Source of the DNA: Pseudomonas sp. Tri1
GTDB taxonomy: Bacteria; Pseudomonadota; Gammaproteobacteria; Pseudomonadales; Pseudomonadaceae
Direction of reading: 5' to 3'
Assembly: GCF_017968885.1 (NCBI RefSeq)
Contig: NZ_CP072913.1
Span: forward strand, 6,550,501 to 6,614,500
DNA: 64,000 nucleotides
The notes under the pieces were generated by a model. It searched no databases. It saw only the letters and a program-made list of their open reading frames with translations, and was not told where the DNA came from. Position numbers and translations under genes: made by a program. Below, in pieces: positions 44,304 through 53,333 of this stretch; the stretch's first letter is position 1; each line of letters opens with the position of its first letter.

Positions 44304-44795
44304 TCAGGCAATGCGTGGGTCTGGATTGTCCAGGACGCTGTCTGTCTGTTCAGCGCGGAATTTTTTCAGCACGGTATGAAATTGTGGATGCTTGGCACCC
44401 AGGATGCTCGCCGAGAGCAGGGCCGCGTTGATCGCACCGGCCTTGCCGATGGCCAGGGTCGCAACCGGGATGCCAGCCGGCATCTGCACGATCGACAGCA
44501 GCGAATCGACGCCCGACAGCATCGACGACTGTACCGGCACGCCCAGTACCGGCAGGTGGGTCTTGGCCGCACACATGCCTGGCAGATGGGCCGCGCCCCC
44601 GGCACCGGCGATGATCACCTCGATGCCACGGGACTCAGCCTCTTCGGCGTACTGGAATAGCAGGTCCGGGGTACGGTGGGCGGAGACCACTTTCACCTCA
44701 TAAGGGATGCCGAGCTTTTCCAGCATATCGGCGGTGTGGCTAAGGGTGGACCAATCGGACTTGGAGCCCATGATCACGCCAACCAGTGCACTCAT
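44304..44795 (-). CDS. purE: N5-CAIR mutase PurE
   Basis: A 163-residue enzyme that converts N5-CAIR to CAIR. The active-site motifs [13 protein letters not shown] (about 6-18), VVSAHRTPD (about 38-46) and [11 protein letters not shown] (about 66-76) are all present. First gene of purEK, preceded by a leader of about 110 bases with an intrinsic terminator and a palindromic site overlapping the promoter. Confidence 0.97.
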   Translation of the reverse strand: MSALVGVIMGSKSDWSTLSHTADMLEKLGIPYEVKVVSAHRTPDLLFQYAEEAESRGIEVIIAGAGGAAHLPGMCAAKTHLPVLGVPVQSSMLSGVDSLLSIVQMPAGIPVATLAIGKAGAINAALLSASILGAKHPQFHTVLKKFRAEQTDSVLDNPDPRIA

Positions 44796-44838
44796 CGTCG
44801 TGCCTCTTCTCTCTGGGCGCCCGCAGGCGCGTCAAAAA

Positions 44839-44874
44839 ACAACAAGCCACGCAGGAAACCGGCGTGGCTTGTTG
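44839..44874 (-). terminator. Intrinsic terminator in the purE leader
   Basis: On the minus strand AACAAGCCACGC pairs with GCGTGGCTTGTT across an eight-base loop and is followed by GTTTTTTG. It lies downstream of the proposed purE promoter and 40 bases before the purE ATG, so it may work as an attenuator; it could also end the LysR gene transcript. Confidence 0.8.
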
Positions 44875-44913
44875 TACGAATTATGGCCGGGCAAGCCGAC
44901 CGAAGGCCGGGCA

Positions 44914-44943
44914 GTATACCGAAAATGGTGCGTTAAACGCACT
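44914..44943 (-). promoter_or_regulatory. Proposed purE promoter with palindromic operator
   Basis: TATACT on the minus strand (44914-44919) looks like a -10 element. A perfect 15-base inverted repeat GTGCGTTTAACGCAC (44929-44943) overlaps the position of the -35 element. The regulator is unknown; the palindrome resembles but does not equal the PurR box of enterobacteria. Confidence 0.55.
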
Positions 44944-45021
44944 TTCGCCGACCGTCTGTCGTTTGAGGGGAAGTGGCGACTTTATTGACTCTCGGGTCAG
45001 CGAAATAACAACACAAATCCC

Positions 45022-45112
45022 CCTGTGGGAGCGAGCTTGCTCGCGATGGCGATGTGTCAGTCAACTCCGATGTTGAAGGTCAGTCCGCTGTCGCGAGCAA
45101 CTCGCTCCCATA
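45022..45112. repeat. REPIN between purE leader and LysR gene
   Basis: CTGTGGGAGCGAGCTTGCTC at the left and a one-base-shorter inverted copy (CGCGAGCAACTCGCTCCCA) at the right. Confidence 0.88.
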
Positions 45113-45127
45113 GGGTTTTGAGTGCTA

Positions 45128-46048
45128 TCAAGATCCCGCGGCGCCCTGCGCTGCGCCGCCCTCAAGCTTGCGCCACAACAAGCGCACATTGGCCTTGCGC
45201 ACCAAGGCGCAGCGGTACAGGCGAATCTCGAGAGGTACGTGCCACTGCGTGCCGCCGCAGACCACCAGTTCGCCCCGGGCCAGTTCGGCACGTACGCTCA
45301 GGTGCGGCACCCAGGCAATGCCCAGGCCTTCCAGGGCCATGCTTTTCAGACTGTCGGCCATGGCCGTCTCGTAGACCGTGGTGAAACGCAGCGCCCGCTG
45401 GCGCAACAACTGGTTAACCGAGCGGCCGAGAAACGCTCCGGCGCTGTAGGCCAACAGCGGCACGCTGGCTTCGCCTTCGAGATCGAACAAGGGCTTACCA
45501 CCGGCATCGGCGGCACACACCGGGAGCATTTCGGTCTGGCCCAAGTGCAGCGACGGAAAGATCTCCGGGTCCATCTGCATCGCCGAATCCGGATCGTAGA
45601 AGGCCAGCATCAGGTCGCAACCGCCTTCACGCAATGCATGGACCGCATCGCCGACGTTGGTCGCCACTAGCCGCGTGGCGATGTTCATCCCTTCGTTACG
45701 CAACTGGGCGATCCAGCGCGGGAAGAAGCCCAGCGCCAGGGAGTGGGCGGCCGCCACCTGGATGACTTCGCCCTGCCCGCCTTCCAGATGATGCAGATGA
45801 CGCAGCACTTCACCCAACTGCTCGACCACCGTACGGGCCGTCACCAAGAAGAGTTGTCCCGCCGCCGTCAGTTCGACCGGCGTACGAGAGCGGTTGACCA
45901 GGGTCAGCCCGAGCGCCGCCTCGAGGCTGCGGATTCGCCGGCTGAAGGCCGGCTGTGTCACGAAGCGTCGTTCAGCGGCCTGGGAGAAACTGCGGGTAGC
46001 GGCCAGGGCACTGAAGTCCTCGAGCCATTTGCTTTCAAGATTCATCAT
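45128..46048 (-). CDS. LysR-family transcriptional regulator
   Basis: A 306-residue LysR-type regulator. The N-terminal winged helix is DFSALAATRSFSQAAERRFV then TQPAFSRRIRSLEAALGLTL (about 10-50); the effector domain follows (about 90-300). It is divergent from aspA with a 178-base gap, the arrangement expected for a LysR regulator controlling its neighbour. Control of aspartate ammonia-lyase or the amino-acid symporter is an inference from position. Confidence 0.92.
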   Translation of the reverse strand: MMNLESKWLEDFSALAATRSFSQAAERRFVTQPAFSRRIRSLEAALGLTLVNRSRTPVELTAAGQLFLVTARTVVEQLGEVLRHLHHLEGGQGEVIQVAAAHSLALGFFPRWIAQLRNEGMNIATRLVATNVGDAVHALREGGCDLMLAFYDPDSAMQMDPEIFPSLHLGQTEMLPVCAADAGGKPLFDLEGEASVPLLAYSAGAFLGRSVNQLLRQRALRFTTVYETAMADSLKSMALEGLGIAWVPHLSVRAELARGELVVCGGTQWHVPLEIRLYRCALVRKANVRLLWRKLEGGAAQGAAGS

Positions 46049-46226
46049 GTCCTCCCGTTACACGCACCAAAACAGGTCACACGTTCGCCGCACAGCCGAC
46101 GTCACACCCGCATTATGCCGAATATGCATAGGCCAGTGTTTAACAGCATTGGCCCTATTTTTTTCGAGAGCCTAGGATCCACAGCGTTCCGGCTTAGCCC
46201 GGGTCCTTATCGAGATGATTTCAATC

Positions 46227-47651
46227 ATGTCCTCCGCTGCATCATTCCGCACAGAAAAAGACCTGCTTGGTGTACTTGAAGTACCGGCGCAAGCGTATTA
46301 CGGCATCCAGACCCTACGAGCGGTAAACAACTTCCGTCTCTCCGGTGTTCCGATCTCGCACTACCCAAAGCTGGTGGTCGGTCTGGCAATGGTCAAACAG
46401 GCCGCCGCTGACGCCAACCGCGAACTGGGACAGCTCAGCGAAGCCAAGCACGCCGCCATCAGCGAAGCCTGTGCACGATTGATCCGCGGCGACTTCCACG
46501 AAGAGTTCGTGGTGGACATGATCCAGGGCGGCGCCGGCACGTCGACCAACATGAATGCCAACGAAGTGATCGCCAACATCGCTCTGGAGGCCATGGGCCA
46601 CCAGAAAGGCGAATACCAGTACCTGCACCCGAACAACGACGTGAACATGGCGCAGTCCACCAACGACGCCTACCCGACCGCGATCCGCCTGGGTCTGCTG
46701 CTGGGCCACGATGCGTTGCTGGCCAGCCTCGACAGCCTGATCCAGGCGTTCGCGGCCAAAGGTGAAGAATTCAGCCACGTCCTGAAAATGGGTCGCACCC
46801 AGCTGCAAGACGCTGTGCCGATGACCCTCGGCCAGGAATTCCGTGCCTTCGCCACCACCCTGAGCGAAGACCTGGCGCGCCTGAAAACCCTGGCGCCCGA
46901 ACTGCTCACCGAAGTGAACCTGGGCGGCACCGCCATCGGCACCGGTATCAACGCTGACCCGCGCTACCAGGCCCTGGCCGTGCAGCGCCTGGCAACCATC
47001 AGCGGCCAGCCGCTGGTTCCGGCCGCCGACCTGATCGAAGCCACCTCCGACATGGGCGCCTTCGTACTGTTCTCCGGCATGCTCAAGCGCACCGCAGTCA
47101 AGCTGTCGAAGATCTGCAACGACCTGCGCCTGCTGTCCAGCGGCCCACGCACTGGCATCAACGAAATCAACCTGCCGGCCCGCCAGCCAGGCAGTTCGAT
47201 CATGCCCGGCAAGGTCAACCCGGTTATCCCCGAAGCGGTCAACCAGGTAGCGTTCCAGATCATCGGCAACGACCTGGCCCTGACCATCGCGGCCGAAGGC
47301 GGTCAACTGCAACTGAACGTGATGGAGCCGCTGATCGCCTTCAAGATCTTCGACTCGATCCGCCTGCTGCAACGCGCCATGGACATGCTGCGCGAACACT
47401 GCATCGTCGGCATTACCGCCAACGAAGCGCGCTGCCGTGAACTGGTCGAGCACTCGATCGGCCTGGTCACCGCCCTGAACCCGTACATCGGCTATGAAAA
47501 CGCCACCCGCATCGCCCGCGTTGCCCTGGAAAGCGGCCGCGGCGTGCTGGAACTGGTGCGCGAAGAAGGCTTGCTCGACGACGCCATGCTCGACGACATC
47601 CTGCGCCCGGAAAACATGATTGCACCGCGTCTGGTTCCGCTCAAAGCGTGA
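46227..47651 (+). CDS. aspA: Aspartate ammonia-lyase
   Basis: A 474-residue fumarase/aspartase-superfamily enzyme that converts aspartate to fumarate and ammonia. Signature loop GSSIMPGKVNPVIPEAVNQV (about 315-335) and the substrate region GAGTSTNMNANEVIANIALE (about 94-113) are present, and the N-terminus has RTEKDLLGVLEVPAQAYYGI. ATG at 46227 is preferred over 46215. With the downstream symporter and asparaginase it makes an Asp/Asn catabolic module; fumarate enters the TCA cycle. Confidence 0.96.
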   Translation: MSSAASFRTEKDLLGVLEVPAQAYYGIQTLRAVNNFRLSGVPISHYPKLVVGLAMVKQAAADANRELGQLSEAKHAAISEACARLIRGDFHEEFVVDMIQGGAGTSTNMNANEVIANIALEAMGHQKGEYQYLHPNNDVNMAQSTNDAYPTAIRLGLLLGHDALLASLDSLIQAFAAKGEEFSHVLKMGRTQLQDAVPMTLGQEFRAFATTLSEDLARLKTLAPELLTEVNLGGTAIGTGINADPRYQALAVQRLATISGQPLVPAADLIEATSDMGAFVLFSGMLKRTAVKLSKICNDLRLLSSGPRTGINEINLPARQPGSSIMPGKVNPVIPEAVNQVAFQIIGNDLALTIAAEGGQLQLNVMEPLIAFKIFDSIRLLQRAMDMLREHCIVGITANEARCRELVEHSIGLVTALNPYIGYENATRIARVALESGRGVLELVREEGLLDDAMLDDILRPENMIAPRLVPLKA

Positions 47652-47705
47652 TCACCGCTGCTAACGCTCACCAGGTCGAGGGACTAGACACCTCTCACCT
47701 TTTGA

Positions 47706-47738
47706 GGGCTTGGGGATTTTTCCCCAAGCCCTTTTTTT
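47706..47738 (+). terminator. Rho-independent terminator of aspA
   Basis: GGGCTTGGGGA and TCCCCAAGCCC form a perfect stem with a short T loop, followed by seven T residues, about 55 bases after the aspA stop. Confidence 0.95.
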
Positions 47739-47765
47739 AATTTGACAGCGACAAGGATGACCGAA

Positions 47766-47856
47766 CTGTAGGAACGAATCTTCTCGCGATAAACGATGAC
47801 GCGCTGCCGTTGTAAACCGCGTCACCAGCCATTGCGAGCGGGCTCGCCTCCACAAA
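47766..47856. repeat. Decayed REPIN
   Basis: Left arm CTGTAGGAACGAATCTTCTC and right arm ATTGCGAGCGGGCTCGCCTC show the normal spacing but many mismatches to the intact copies, so this is an old insertion. Confidence 0.6.
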
Positions 47857-48138
47857 AACCTGACCGGATGGCCAGGTGAAATGAAGGGTCCGCTTCGTCG
47901 GACGCACCACAATCGTGCAGACGGGCACCGCACTGATAGGTATAGTGCCGCCCCTCTTCGCGTGAGCGGTCGTCAGTAGAGAGACCCTAAAACATGCGAA
48001 AACCGAACTAATAACAAACCCGCGAAAATGGACCGGGACGAAACATCGCCTCACCTGTTGGGCCGCGCGCCGACCGATGTAACGCGATATTTCCAAATGG
48101 CCAGCATTTGCTTAAACAAAAAACAGCGAGGAATACTC
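47857..48138. other. Upstream region of the AGCS symporter gene
   Basis: This region holds no convincing gene. It contains a GGGTCCGCTTCGTCGGACGC-type hairpin near 47887-47906 and presumably the symporter promoter. A frame open from 48028 would extend the symporter by 37 residues without the usual membrane-protein start. Confidence 0.45.
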
Positions 48139-49590
48139 ATGCTTGAAGTCATCAACGACTTCCTTTCAGGGAAAGTGCTGATCGTGCTCATTGTCGGGCT
48201 CGGGAGCTATTTCACGATCCGCTCGCGTTTCGTCCAGTTCCGCCATTTCTTTCATATGTTCGCGGTGTTCCGTGACAGCCTGAAAAGCAGCACTGACCAG
48301 CTCAGCTCCTTCCAGGCCCTGATGCTCAGCCTGGCCGGTCGTGTCGGCGCAGGCAACATCGCCGGTGTCGGCATCGCCGTGACCCTCGGTGGTCCTGGCG
48401 CAGTGTTCTGGATGTGGGTGACCGCGCTGGTCGGCATGTCCAGCAGCTTCTTCGAGTGCTCCCTCGGCCAGCTCTACAAGCGCTGCGACTCCGAAGGCCA
48501 ATACCGTGGCGGCCCGTCCTACTACATCCAGCACGGCCTGCAGAAACGCTGGCTGGGCATGATCATGGCATTCCTGCTGCTGGTCACCTTCGGCTTCGCC
48601 TTCAACGGCCTGCAAGCCCACGCCGTCACCCACTCCCTGAACAACGCCTTCGGCTTCGACACCACCTACACCGGTCTGGGCCTGGCGGTGCTGCTGGGCC
48701 TGGTGTTCATCGGCGGGATCAAGCGCATCGCCAAGGTGGCCGACCTGCTGGTACCGGTCAAGACCCTGGCGTACATCGCCGTGACCATCTATGTGATCGT
48801 GCTGCAGTTCGACCACGTACCGGCCATGCTGGCGACCATCGTCAAGAGCGCCTTCGGTCTGGATCAGGCCTTTGGCGGCCTGATCGGCAGCGCCATCGTC
48901 ATGGGCGTCAAGCGTGGCGTATTCGCCAACGAAGCCGGCCTGGGCAGTGCGCCTAACGTGGCCGCTGTCGCGTCGGTCGAGCACCCGGTGGCCCAGGGCG
49001 TGGTACAGGCGTTCAGCGTGTTCCTCGACACCTTCGTGATCTGCACCTGCACCGCACTGCTGATCCTGCTGTCGGGCTTCTACACCCCGGGTTTCGAAGG
49101 CGACGGCATTGCCCTGACCCAGAACTCCCTGGCAGCCGTGGTCGGTGACTGGGGCCGCATGTTCATTTCCGTAGCCCTGGCGTTGTTCGTCTTCACCTCG
49201 ATCCTCTACAACTACTATCTGGGTGAGAACAACCTGCGCTTTATGCTCGGGGAAAACCGCAAGGCGCTGATCGCCTACCGCGCGCTGGTCCTGGTCCTGA
49301 TTTTCTGGGGCGCCATCGAAAACCTCAGCACCGTGTTCGCCTTCGCCGACATCACCATGACCCTGCTGGCGTTCGTGAACCTGATCGCGCTGTTCCTGCT
49401 GTTCAAGGTCGGCATGCGCATCCTGCGCGACTACGACGACCAGCGTTCGGCCGGTATCAAGACCCCAGTCTTCGACTCCAGCAAGTTCCTGGACCTGGAT
49501 CTGGACCGCAAGGCTTGGCCTGCCAACCCATCGGCGCCGGTTGCCAAACCTGACGCAGCTGTTGCTGGCACGACCGCAGCGCAACGCTGA
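48139..49590 (+). CDS. Alanine/glycine:cation symporter (AGCS) family
   Basis: A protein of about 483 residues with 10-11 transmembrane helices. The family signature is visible as FQALMLSLAGRVGAGNIAGV near 54-75 and FANEAGLGSAPNVAAVASVE near 255-275. Members import alanine, glycine or related amino acids with Na+. The ATG at 48139 follows GAGGAA and gives MLEVINDFLSGKVLIVLIVG. Between aspA and asparaginase genes, an Asp/Asn-related role is possible but not shown. Confidence 0.92.
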   Translation: MLEVINDFLSGKVLIVLIVGLGSYFTIRSRFVQFRHFFHMFAVFRDSLKSSTDQLSSFQALMLSLAGRVGAGNIAGVGIAVTLGGPGAVFWMWVTALVGMSSSFFECSLGQLYKRCDSEGQYRGGPSYYIQHGLQKRWLGMIMAFLLLVTFGFAFNGLQAHAVTHSLNNAFGFDTTYTGLGLAVLLGLVFIGGIKRIAKVADLLVPVKTLAYIAVTIYVIVLQFDHVPAMLATIVKSAFGLDQAFGGLIGSAIVMGVKRGVFANEAGLGSAPNVAAVASVEHPVAQGVVQAFSVFLDTFVICTCTALLILLSGFYTPGFEGDGIALTQNSLAAVVGDWGRMFISVALALFVFTSILYNYYLGENNLRFMLGENRKALIAYRALVLVLIFWGAIENLSTVFAFADITMTLLAFVNLIALFLLFKVGMRILRDYDDQRSAGIKTPVFDSSKFLDLDLDRKAWPANPSAPVAKPDAAVAGTTAAQR

Positions 49591-49615
49591 TCGGTAATAA
49601 GCTGTTTGGAAAAAA

Positions 49616-49638
49616 CCGGGCGCATCCCCTGCGCCCGG
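49616..49638 (+). terminator. GC-rich hairpin after symporter gene
   Basis: CCGGGCGCA and TGCGCCCGG form a perfect stem with a five-base loop, 25 bases after the stop codon. There is no T-run after it, so termination strength is uncertain. Confidence 0.6.
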
Positions 49639-49728
49639 CGTGACACAGCCTAAGGTCGGCGTCATGCTCGACCTTATGTTGTGGCAGCGACTAAATGACG
49701 CTGCCGCTTTCGCCCTCGGAGAACCCTC

Positions 49729-50733
49729 ATGAATTCCTCGACCTACCCTGCCGCCCAGCACGTCATGGTGCTCTACACCGGCGGCACTATCGGCATGCAG
49801 GCCAGCGCCCATGGCCTGGCCCCGGCATCCGGTTTCGAAGCGCGGATGCGCGATTACCTGCACAGCCAACCCGAACTCGTCATCCCGCAATGGCGCTTCC
49901 GGGAAATGTCTCCGCTGATCGACAGCGCCAACATGACCCCGGCCTATTGGCAACAACTGCGCGAAGCGGTGGTCGATGCCGTGGATGTGCAGGGCTGCGA
50001 CAGCGTACTGATCCTGCACGGCACCGACACGCTGGCCTACAGTGCGGCCGCGATGAGCTTTCAATTGCTCGGTATGCATGCCCGGGTCTGCTTCACCGGT
50101 TCCATGCTGCCCGCCGGCGTGACCGACAGCGACGCCTGGGAAAACCTCAGCGGTGCGCTGGTCGCCCTCGGCCAGGGTCTGGCGCCGGGGGTGCATCTGT
50201 ATTTCCACGGTGAGCTGCTGGAACCCACCCGTTGCGCCAAGGTGCGCAGTTGCGGGCGTCATCCATTCAAGCGTCTGGAGCGTCAGGGTGGCGGTACCAA
50301 AGCCGCTTCGCTGCCGGCACCGTTGCATTACAACCAGCCCAAGCAATTGGCGAATATCGCGGTGCTGCCGCTGTTTCCCGGCATCAGCGCCGAGATCCTC
50401 GACGGCCTGCTCTGCAGCGGGATCCAGGGCCTGGTGCTGGAGTGCTACGGCAGCGGCACCGGGCCGAGCGACAACCCGTCGTTCCTCGCTAGCCTCGAGC
50501 GGGCGCGGGACAGCGGCGTGGTCGTGGTGGCAGTGACCCAATGTCATGAAGGTGGCGTGGAGCTGGATGTGTACGAGGCAGGCAGTCGCTTGCGTGGCGT
50601 CGGCGTGCTGTCCGGTGGCGGCATGACCCGTGAGGCGGCATTCGGCAAGTTGCAGGCGTTGATTGGCGCGGGGCTGCCGGTGGATGAGGTTCGGCGGCTG
50701 GTTGAGCTGGATCTGTGTGGCGAGTTGAGCTGA
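49729..50733 (+). CDS. Asparaginase (cytoplasmic type)
   Basis: A 334-residue L-asparaginase-family amidohydrolase converting asparagine to aspartate and ammonia. The two catalytic motifs are VLYTGGTIGMQASAHG near residue 14-29 (nucleophile Thr) and SVLILHGTDTLAYSAAAMSF near 90-110 (TDT motif). No signal peptide, so it is cytoplasmic (AnsA-like). Its product is the substrate of AspA encoded nearby. Confidence 0.93.
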   Translation: MNSSTYPAAQHVMVLYTGGTIGMQASAHGLAPASGFEARMRDYLHSQPELVIPQWRFREMSPLIDSANMTPAYWQQLREAVVDAVDVQGCDSVLILHGTDTLAYSAAAMSFQLLGMHARVCFTGSMLPAGVTDSDAWENLSGALVALGQGLAPGVHLYFHGELLEPTRCAKVRSCGRHPFKRLERQGGGTKAASLPAPLHYNQPKQLANIAVLPLFPGISAEILDGLLCSGIQGLVLECYGSGTGPSDNPSFLASLERARDSGVVVVAVTQCHEGGVELDVYEAGSRLRGVGVLSGGGMTREAAFGKLQALIGAGLPVDEVRRLVELDLCGELS

Positions 50734-50746
50734 CACCCGGCAAAAC

Positions 50747-50838
50747 CTGTGGGAGCGAGCTTGCTCGCGATGGCTGACTTTCATTCAGCATCAATATTGA
50801 ATGTTCCACCGCTATCGCGAGCAAGCTCGCTCCCACAG
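50747..50838. repeat. REPIN between asparaginase and AraC-family genes
   Basis: CTGTGGGAGCGAGCTTGCTC and inverted GCGAGCAAGCTCGCTCCCAC with a spacer that itself contains the palindromic TTCAATATTGAA-like core. Confidence 0.92.
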
Positions 50839-50915
50839 GGGTTCGCTCAAGCCTGACAATCTTCGTTCGGCATACAACTTGCTCCATCTCCAGCCTCCCA
50901 AGGCTGGAAACGAAC

Positions 50916-51908
50916 ATGCTTCATTCCCACCTCACCACCCTCAACGCCGTCTCCCTGGTGCTCAGCACCTTCAAGCATGAAGGGCTGCCCAGCGACGCGT
51001 TGCTGGCCGGCAGCGGCATCAGCGCGGCGGATCTGAGCCGGGCCGACACGCGCATCACCACCAACCAGGAGATGCAGGTCTGCGCCAACGCCGTGGCCCT
51101 CAAGCGCGACATCGGCCTGGAACTGGGTCTGCGCATGCACGTTTCGTCCTACGGCATGCTCGGTTATGCCCTGCTCACCAGTGCCACCTTAGGTGACGCT
51201 TTGCGCCTGGCGCTGCGCTATCCGGCGCTATTGGGAACACTCTTCGAGCTGAATCTGGAAGAAGACCAGGAGACGGTCTGGCTCAGCGCCAGCGATTATC
51301 GGGAGAACCCGACCCTGGCAGTGTTCAACGCCGAGTTCTGCATGGTCTCGCTGAAAGTCATCTGCAATGACCTGCTCGGCCATGCGCTGCCATTGCGCGC
51401 GGCGCGCTTCGAACATCCGGCGCCCGATTACCAGGCGCGCTACGCAGCGCTGTTCGATTGCCCGGTGCGCTTCGACAGCCTCGATAACGCGTTCGCCTTC
51501 GACCGCCACTGGCTCGAACAGCCCCTGCCCCTGGCCGACCCCATCACCCATCACGCCATGGCCGAACGCTGCCGCCGACAGAACACCGAGTTCACCGGAC
51601 GCCAGGCCTGGCTGGGGCGGATTCGCCAATTGCTCAGCGCACAACTGGACGCCGCCCCCGGCCTGGAAGGCCTGGCCGCGCAAATGAACTGCTCGGCGCG
51701 CACCTTGCGCCGACACCTCAAGGATCTGGGTTGCAGCTATCAAGAATTGCTGGACGAACTGCGCTTCGAGCGGGCCAAGCAAATGCTCTGCGAAGACCAG
51801 CTGCCGATCTATCGGATCGCCGAAATACTCGGCTTCAGCGAAACCGCCAGTTTTCGGCATGCCTTCGTGCGCTGGAGTGGGGTGGCGCCGAGTCAGTTCA
51901 GGCCCTGA
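50916..51908 (+). CDS. AraC-family transcriptional regulator (OruR-like)
   Basis: A 330-residue regulator. An N-terminal Arabinose_bd-type domain (about 20-200; MHVSSYGMLGYALLTSATLG) is followed by a C-terminal AraC helix-turn-helix pair (about 240-330; MNCSARTLRRHLKDLGCSYQ, then IAEILGFSETASFRHAFVRW). Similar proteins regulate ornithine or other amino-acid catabolism. The target is not indicated by the sequence; the gene stands alone. Confidence 0.9.
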   Translation: MLHSHLTTLNAVSLVLSTFKHEGLPSDALLAGSGISAADLSRADTRITTNQEMQVCANAVALKRDIGLELGLRMHVSSYGMLGYALLTSATLGDALRLALRYPALLGTLFELNLEEDQETVWLSASDYRENPTLAVFNAEFCMVSLKVICNDLLGHALPLRAARFEHPAPDYQARYAALFDCPVRFDSLDNAFAFDRHWLEQPLPLADPITHHAMAERCRRQNTEFTGRQAWLGRIRQLLSAQLDAAPGLEGLAAQMNCSARTLRRHLKDLGCSYQELLDELRFERAKQMLCEDQLPIYRIAEILGFSETASFRHAFVRWSGVAPSQFRP

Positions 51909-51946
51909 ACCTTCGGTAATCGCCGCTTTCACGCACAACACCTGAC

Positions 51947-51972
51947 CCCTGTGGGAGCTTGCTCGCGATGGC
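51947..51972. repeat. Truncated single REP element
   Basis: CCCTGTGGGAGCTTGCTCGC is missing four bases of the usual core and joins directly onto a DUF6124 gene fragment, so this is an insertion or deletion scar. Confidence 0.75.
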
Positions 51973-52041
51973 GTCCAGCAACTGATCGAACTGAGTTCAA
52001 TGCTGGCGAACCGAGTGCTGGATAACGTCGATCCGCGCTAG
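51973..52041 (+). pseudogene. 3' remnant of a DUF6124 family gene
   Basis: GTCCAGCAACTGATCGAACT and the bases that follow to a TAG at 52039 match the last 70 bases of the intact DUF6124 gene (18295-18368) with few changes, encoding a VQQLIELSSMLANRVLDNVD-like end. The rest of the gene and its leader are missing and replaced by the truncated REP element. The original terminator survives just downstream. Confidence 0.85.
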
Positions 52042-52054
52042 CAATCAGGGCAAA

Positions 52055-52087
52055 GAAAAAGGCATATCAATTCGATATGCCTTTTTC
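52055..52087. terminator. Rho-independent terminator, relic of the DUF6124 copy
   Basis: AGAAAAAGGCATATC and GATATGCCTTTTTCT form a perfect stem with A-run and T-run on both sides, so it could work in both directions. It lies 13 bases after the DUF6124 remnant. Confidence 0.88.
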
Positions 52088-52269
52088 TATTCCAATTTTT
52101 TCCACCAACGGGACTCATCAGAGAGTTTGTATCGTTTTGCCATCGGAAACGCCTCCCTTTGATGGGTCGCGAACTTTACTGGATCCTGGCATTCACACAG
52201 CTGGAATGGGTTTCGAAGGTTTTCGTACAGTGCCTAGCAGATCTACATACCTGTTTCAGGTGTATGGTT

Positions 52270-52784
52270 TCAGCCAGGATTATCCCCTATTCTCCACAAT
52301 CTAAATCTTTGATTTTCCGTTCCACCATAAGCGTAGTCGATAATAGTGGTATTATTCCCTGTTTGCCCCCCCTTACATCCATTACTGTGCCGTAGCGTTT
52401 GTTTTGGATATAGAAAAAACCTCCGGATCCCGCATCCTTGAATACCCAATAAACTTCCTGGCCCATGCCCCCCGAGGGGGCGGCAACTACATTTCCATTG
52501 TAGGGCTGGACTAACCTTGCTTGGTATAGTCCATTGGAAATCGTATGATCTCCGTTGCCAGTATACTTAATGTGCCATGTGGATTCTGGCGCATCATTGT
52601 CGTCATATAATTTAACATTGTGCCTGCCTAGGCTATCTTCGCTTAAGGCCATGTCAACTATTTTGTAGTTGCTTAAAAATGAATATATTCTATAGATTCC
52701 TGGCGTGATTATGAGGGAAGGCCCAGGAGCTCCTTTTGTCTGTTCAAGTGTTTTATCGGCATTGGGTATGCTTTTCCTTTTCAT
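52270..52784 (-). pseudogene. Beta-trefoil (ricin-type) lectin-like gene with frameshift at a G7 tract
   Basis: As read, the frame ends at 52287, but the last 30 residues are low-quality text. Adding one base in the run of seven G (C7 at 52366-52372 on the plus strand) restores GGQTGNNTTIIDYAYGGTEN followed by QRFRLWRIGDNPG and a TGA at 52270-52272. The restored end fits a ricin-B repeat (x-DV-x-GG-x-T-x-N-x-T...NQ-x-F-x-L). Upstream GIYRIYSFLSNYKIVDMALS and STWHIKYTGNGDHTISNGLY fit earlier trefoil lobes. No signal peptide. ATG 52784 follows GGAG. AT-rich composition suggests transfer. The frameshift may be a real phase-variable or dead allele, or a sequencing error in the homopolymer. Confidence 0.72.
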
Positions 52785-53333
52785 CCTGGCTCCGCTCATG
52801 TTGCCTGATGACCATTGCCGGACATGCTAGATAAAATTTTTAACCTTGAGCACTGACAGAAATGACAGTTTTTTATATGATTCTCGAATAATAAATAGCG
52901 CTTTAAGATATAAAGCATGTTTTTAATTAGTCTACCAATGCTGAACTGTTCTTGAAGATGCGTGTGCAATGGGGCATCGATCGGATACTGGCGCAGCATG
53001 ACTCCATGTGTCAGCGCCTCAGGCGAAAGCCGGTGAGTTGAGGCATCGAGAATGCGGATCCGTTCGCAGCGGGTGGAGAGATTCGTCAGTCCGGATATCG
53101 CCTATATACATGCAGCTGGATATTGCTAGATTCTCGCTGCACTTCATTCGAAAGTCCTCCAAGCCCACACAAACCTCCATGCCCCACCCCCGCGCACACC
53201 TGCGCCAACAAGGGGCGATTTACGGTCAAACCTTTTGGCCATTTTGATCCCCTTTTGGCCTCTCCTGCCGTTCTCCAAACCCCCGCGCGCCGCAAGACTG
53301 TGAGCAACCGGATCAGCCTTGCGGAGAACAAAA
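52785..53333. other. AT-rich gap with no supported gene
   Basis: A minus-strand frame at 52796-52999 (67 codons) and a few plus-strand frames exist, but none has a recognisable family or a good ribosome-binding site. The composition is lower in GC up to about 53000, as in the lectin-like gene, then returns to the background. The promoter of the polyamine genes must lie near the right end. Confidence 0.4.

Noticed and set aside
48166..50784. An 872-codon open frame on the minus strand across the symporter and asparaginase genes
   Set aside because: Shadow of two real plus-strand genes with conserved motifs; the text is rich in Gln/His/Ala without family features.
52796..52999. A 67-codon minus-strand frame upstream of the lectin-like gene
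   Set aside because: Low-complexity AT-rich text without family or start signals; overlaps the start region of the lectin-like gene.
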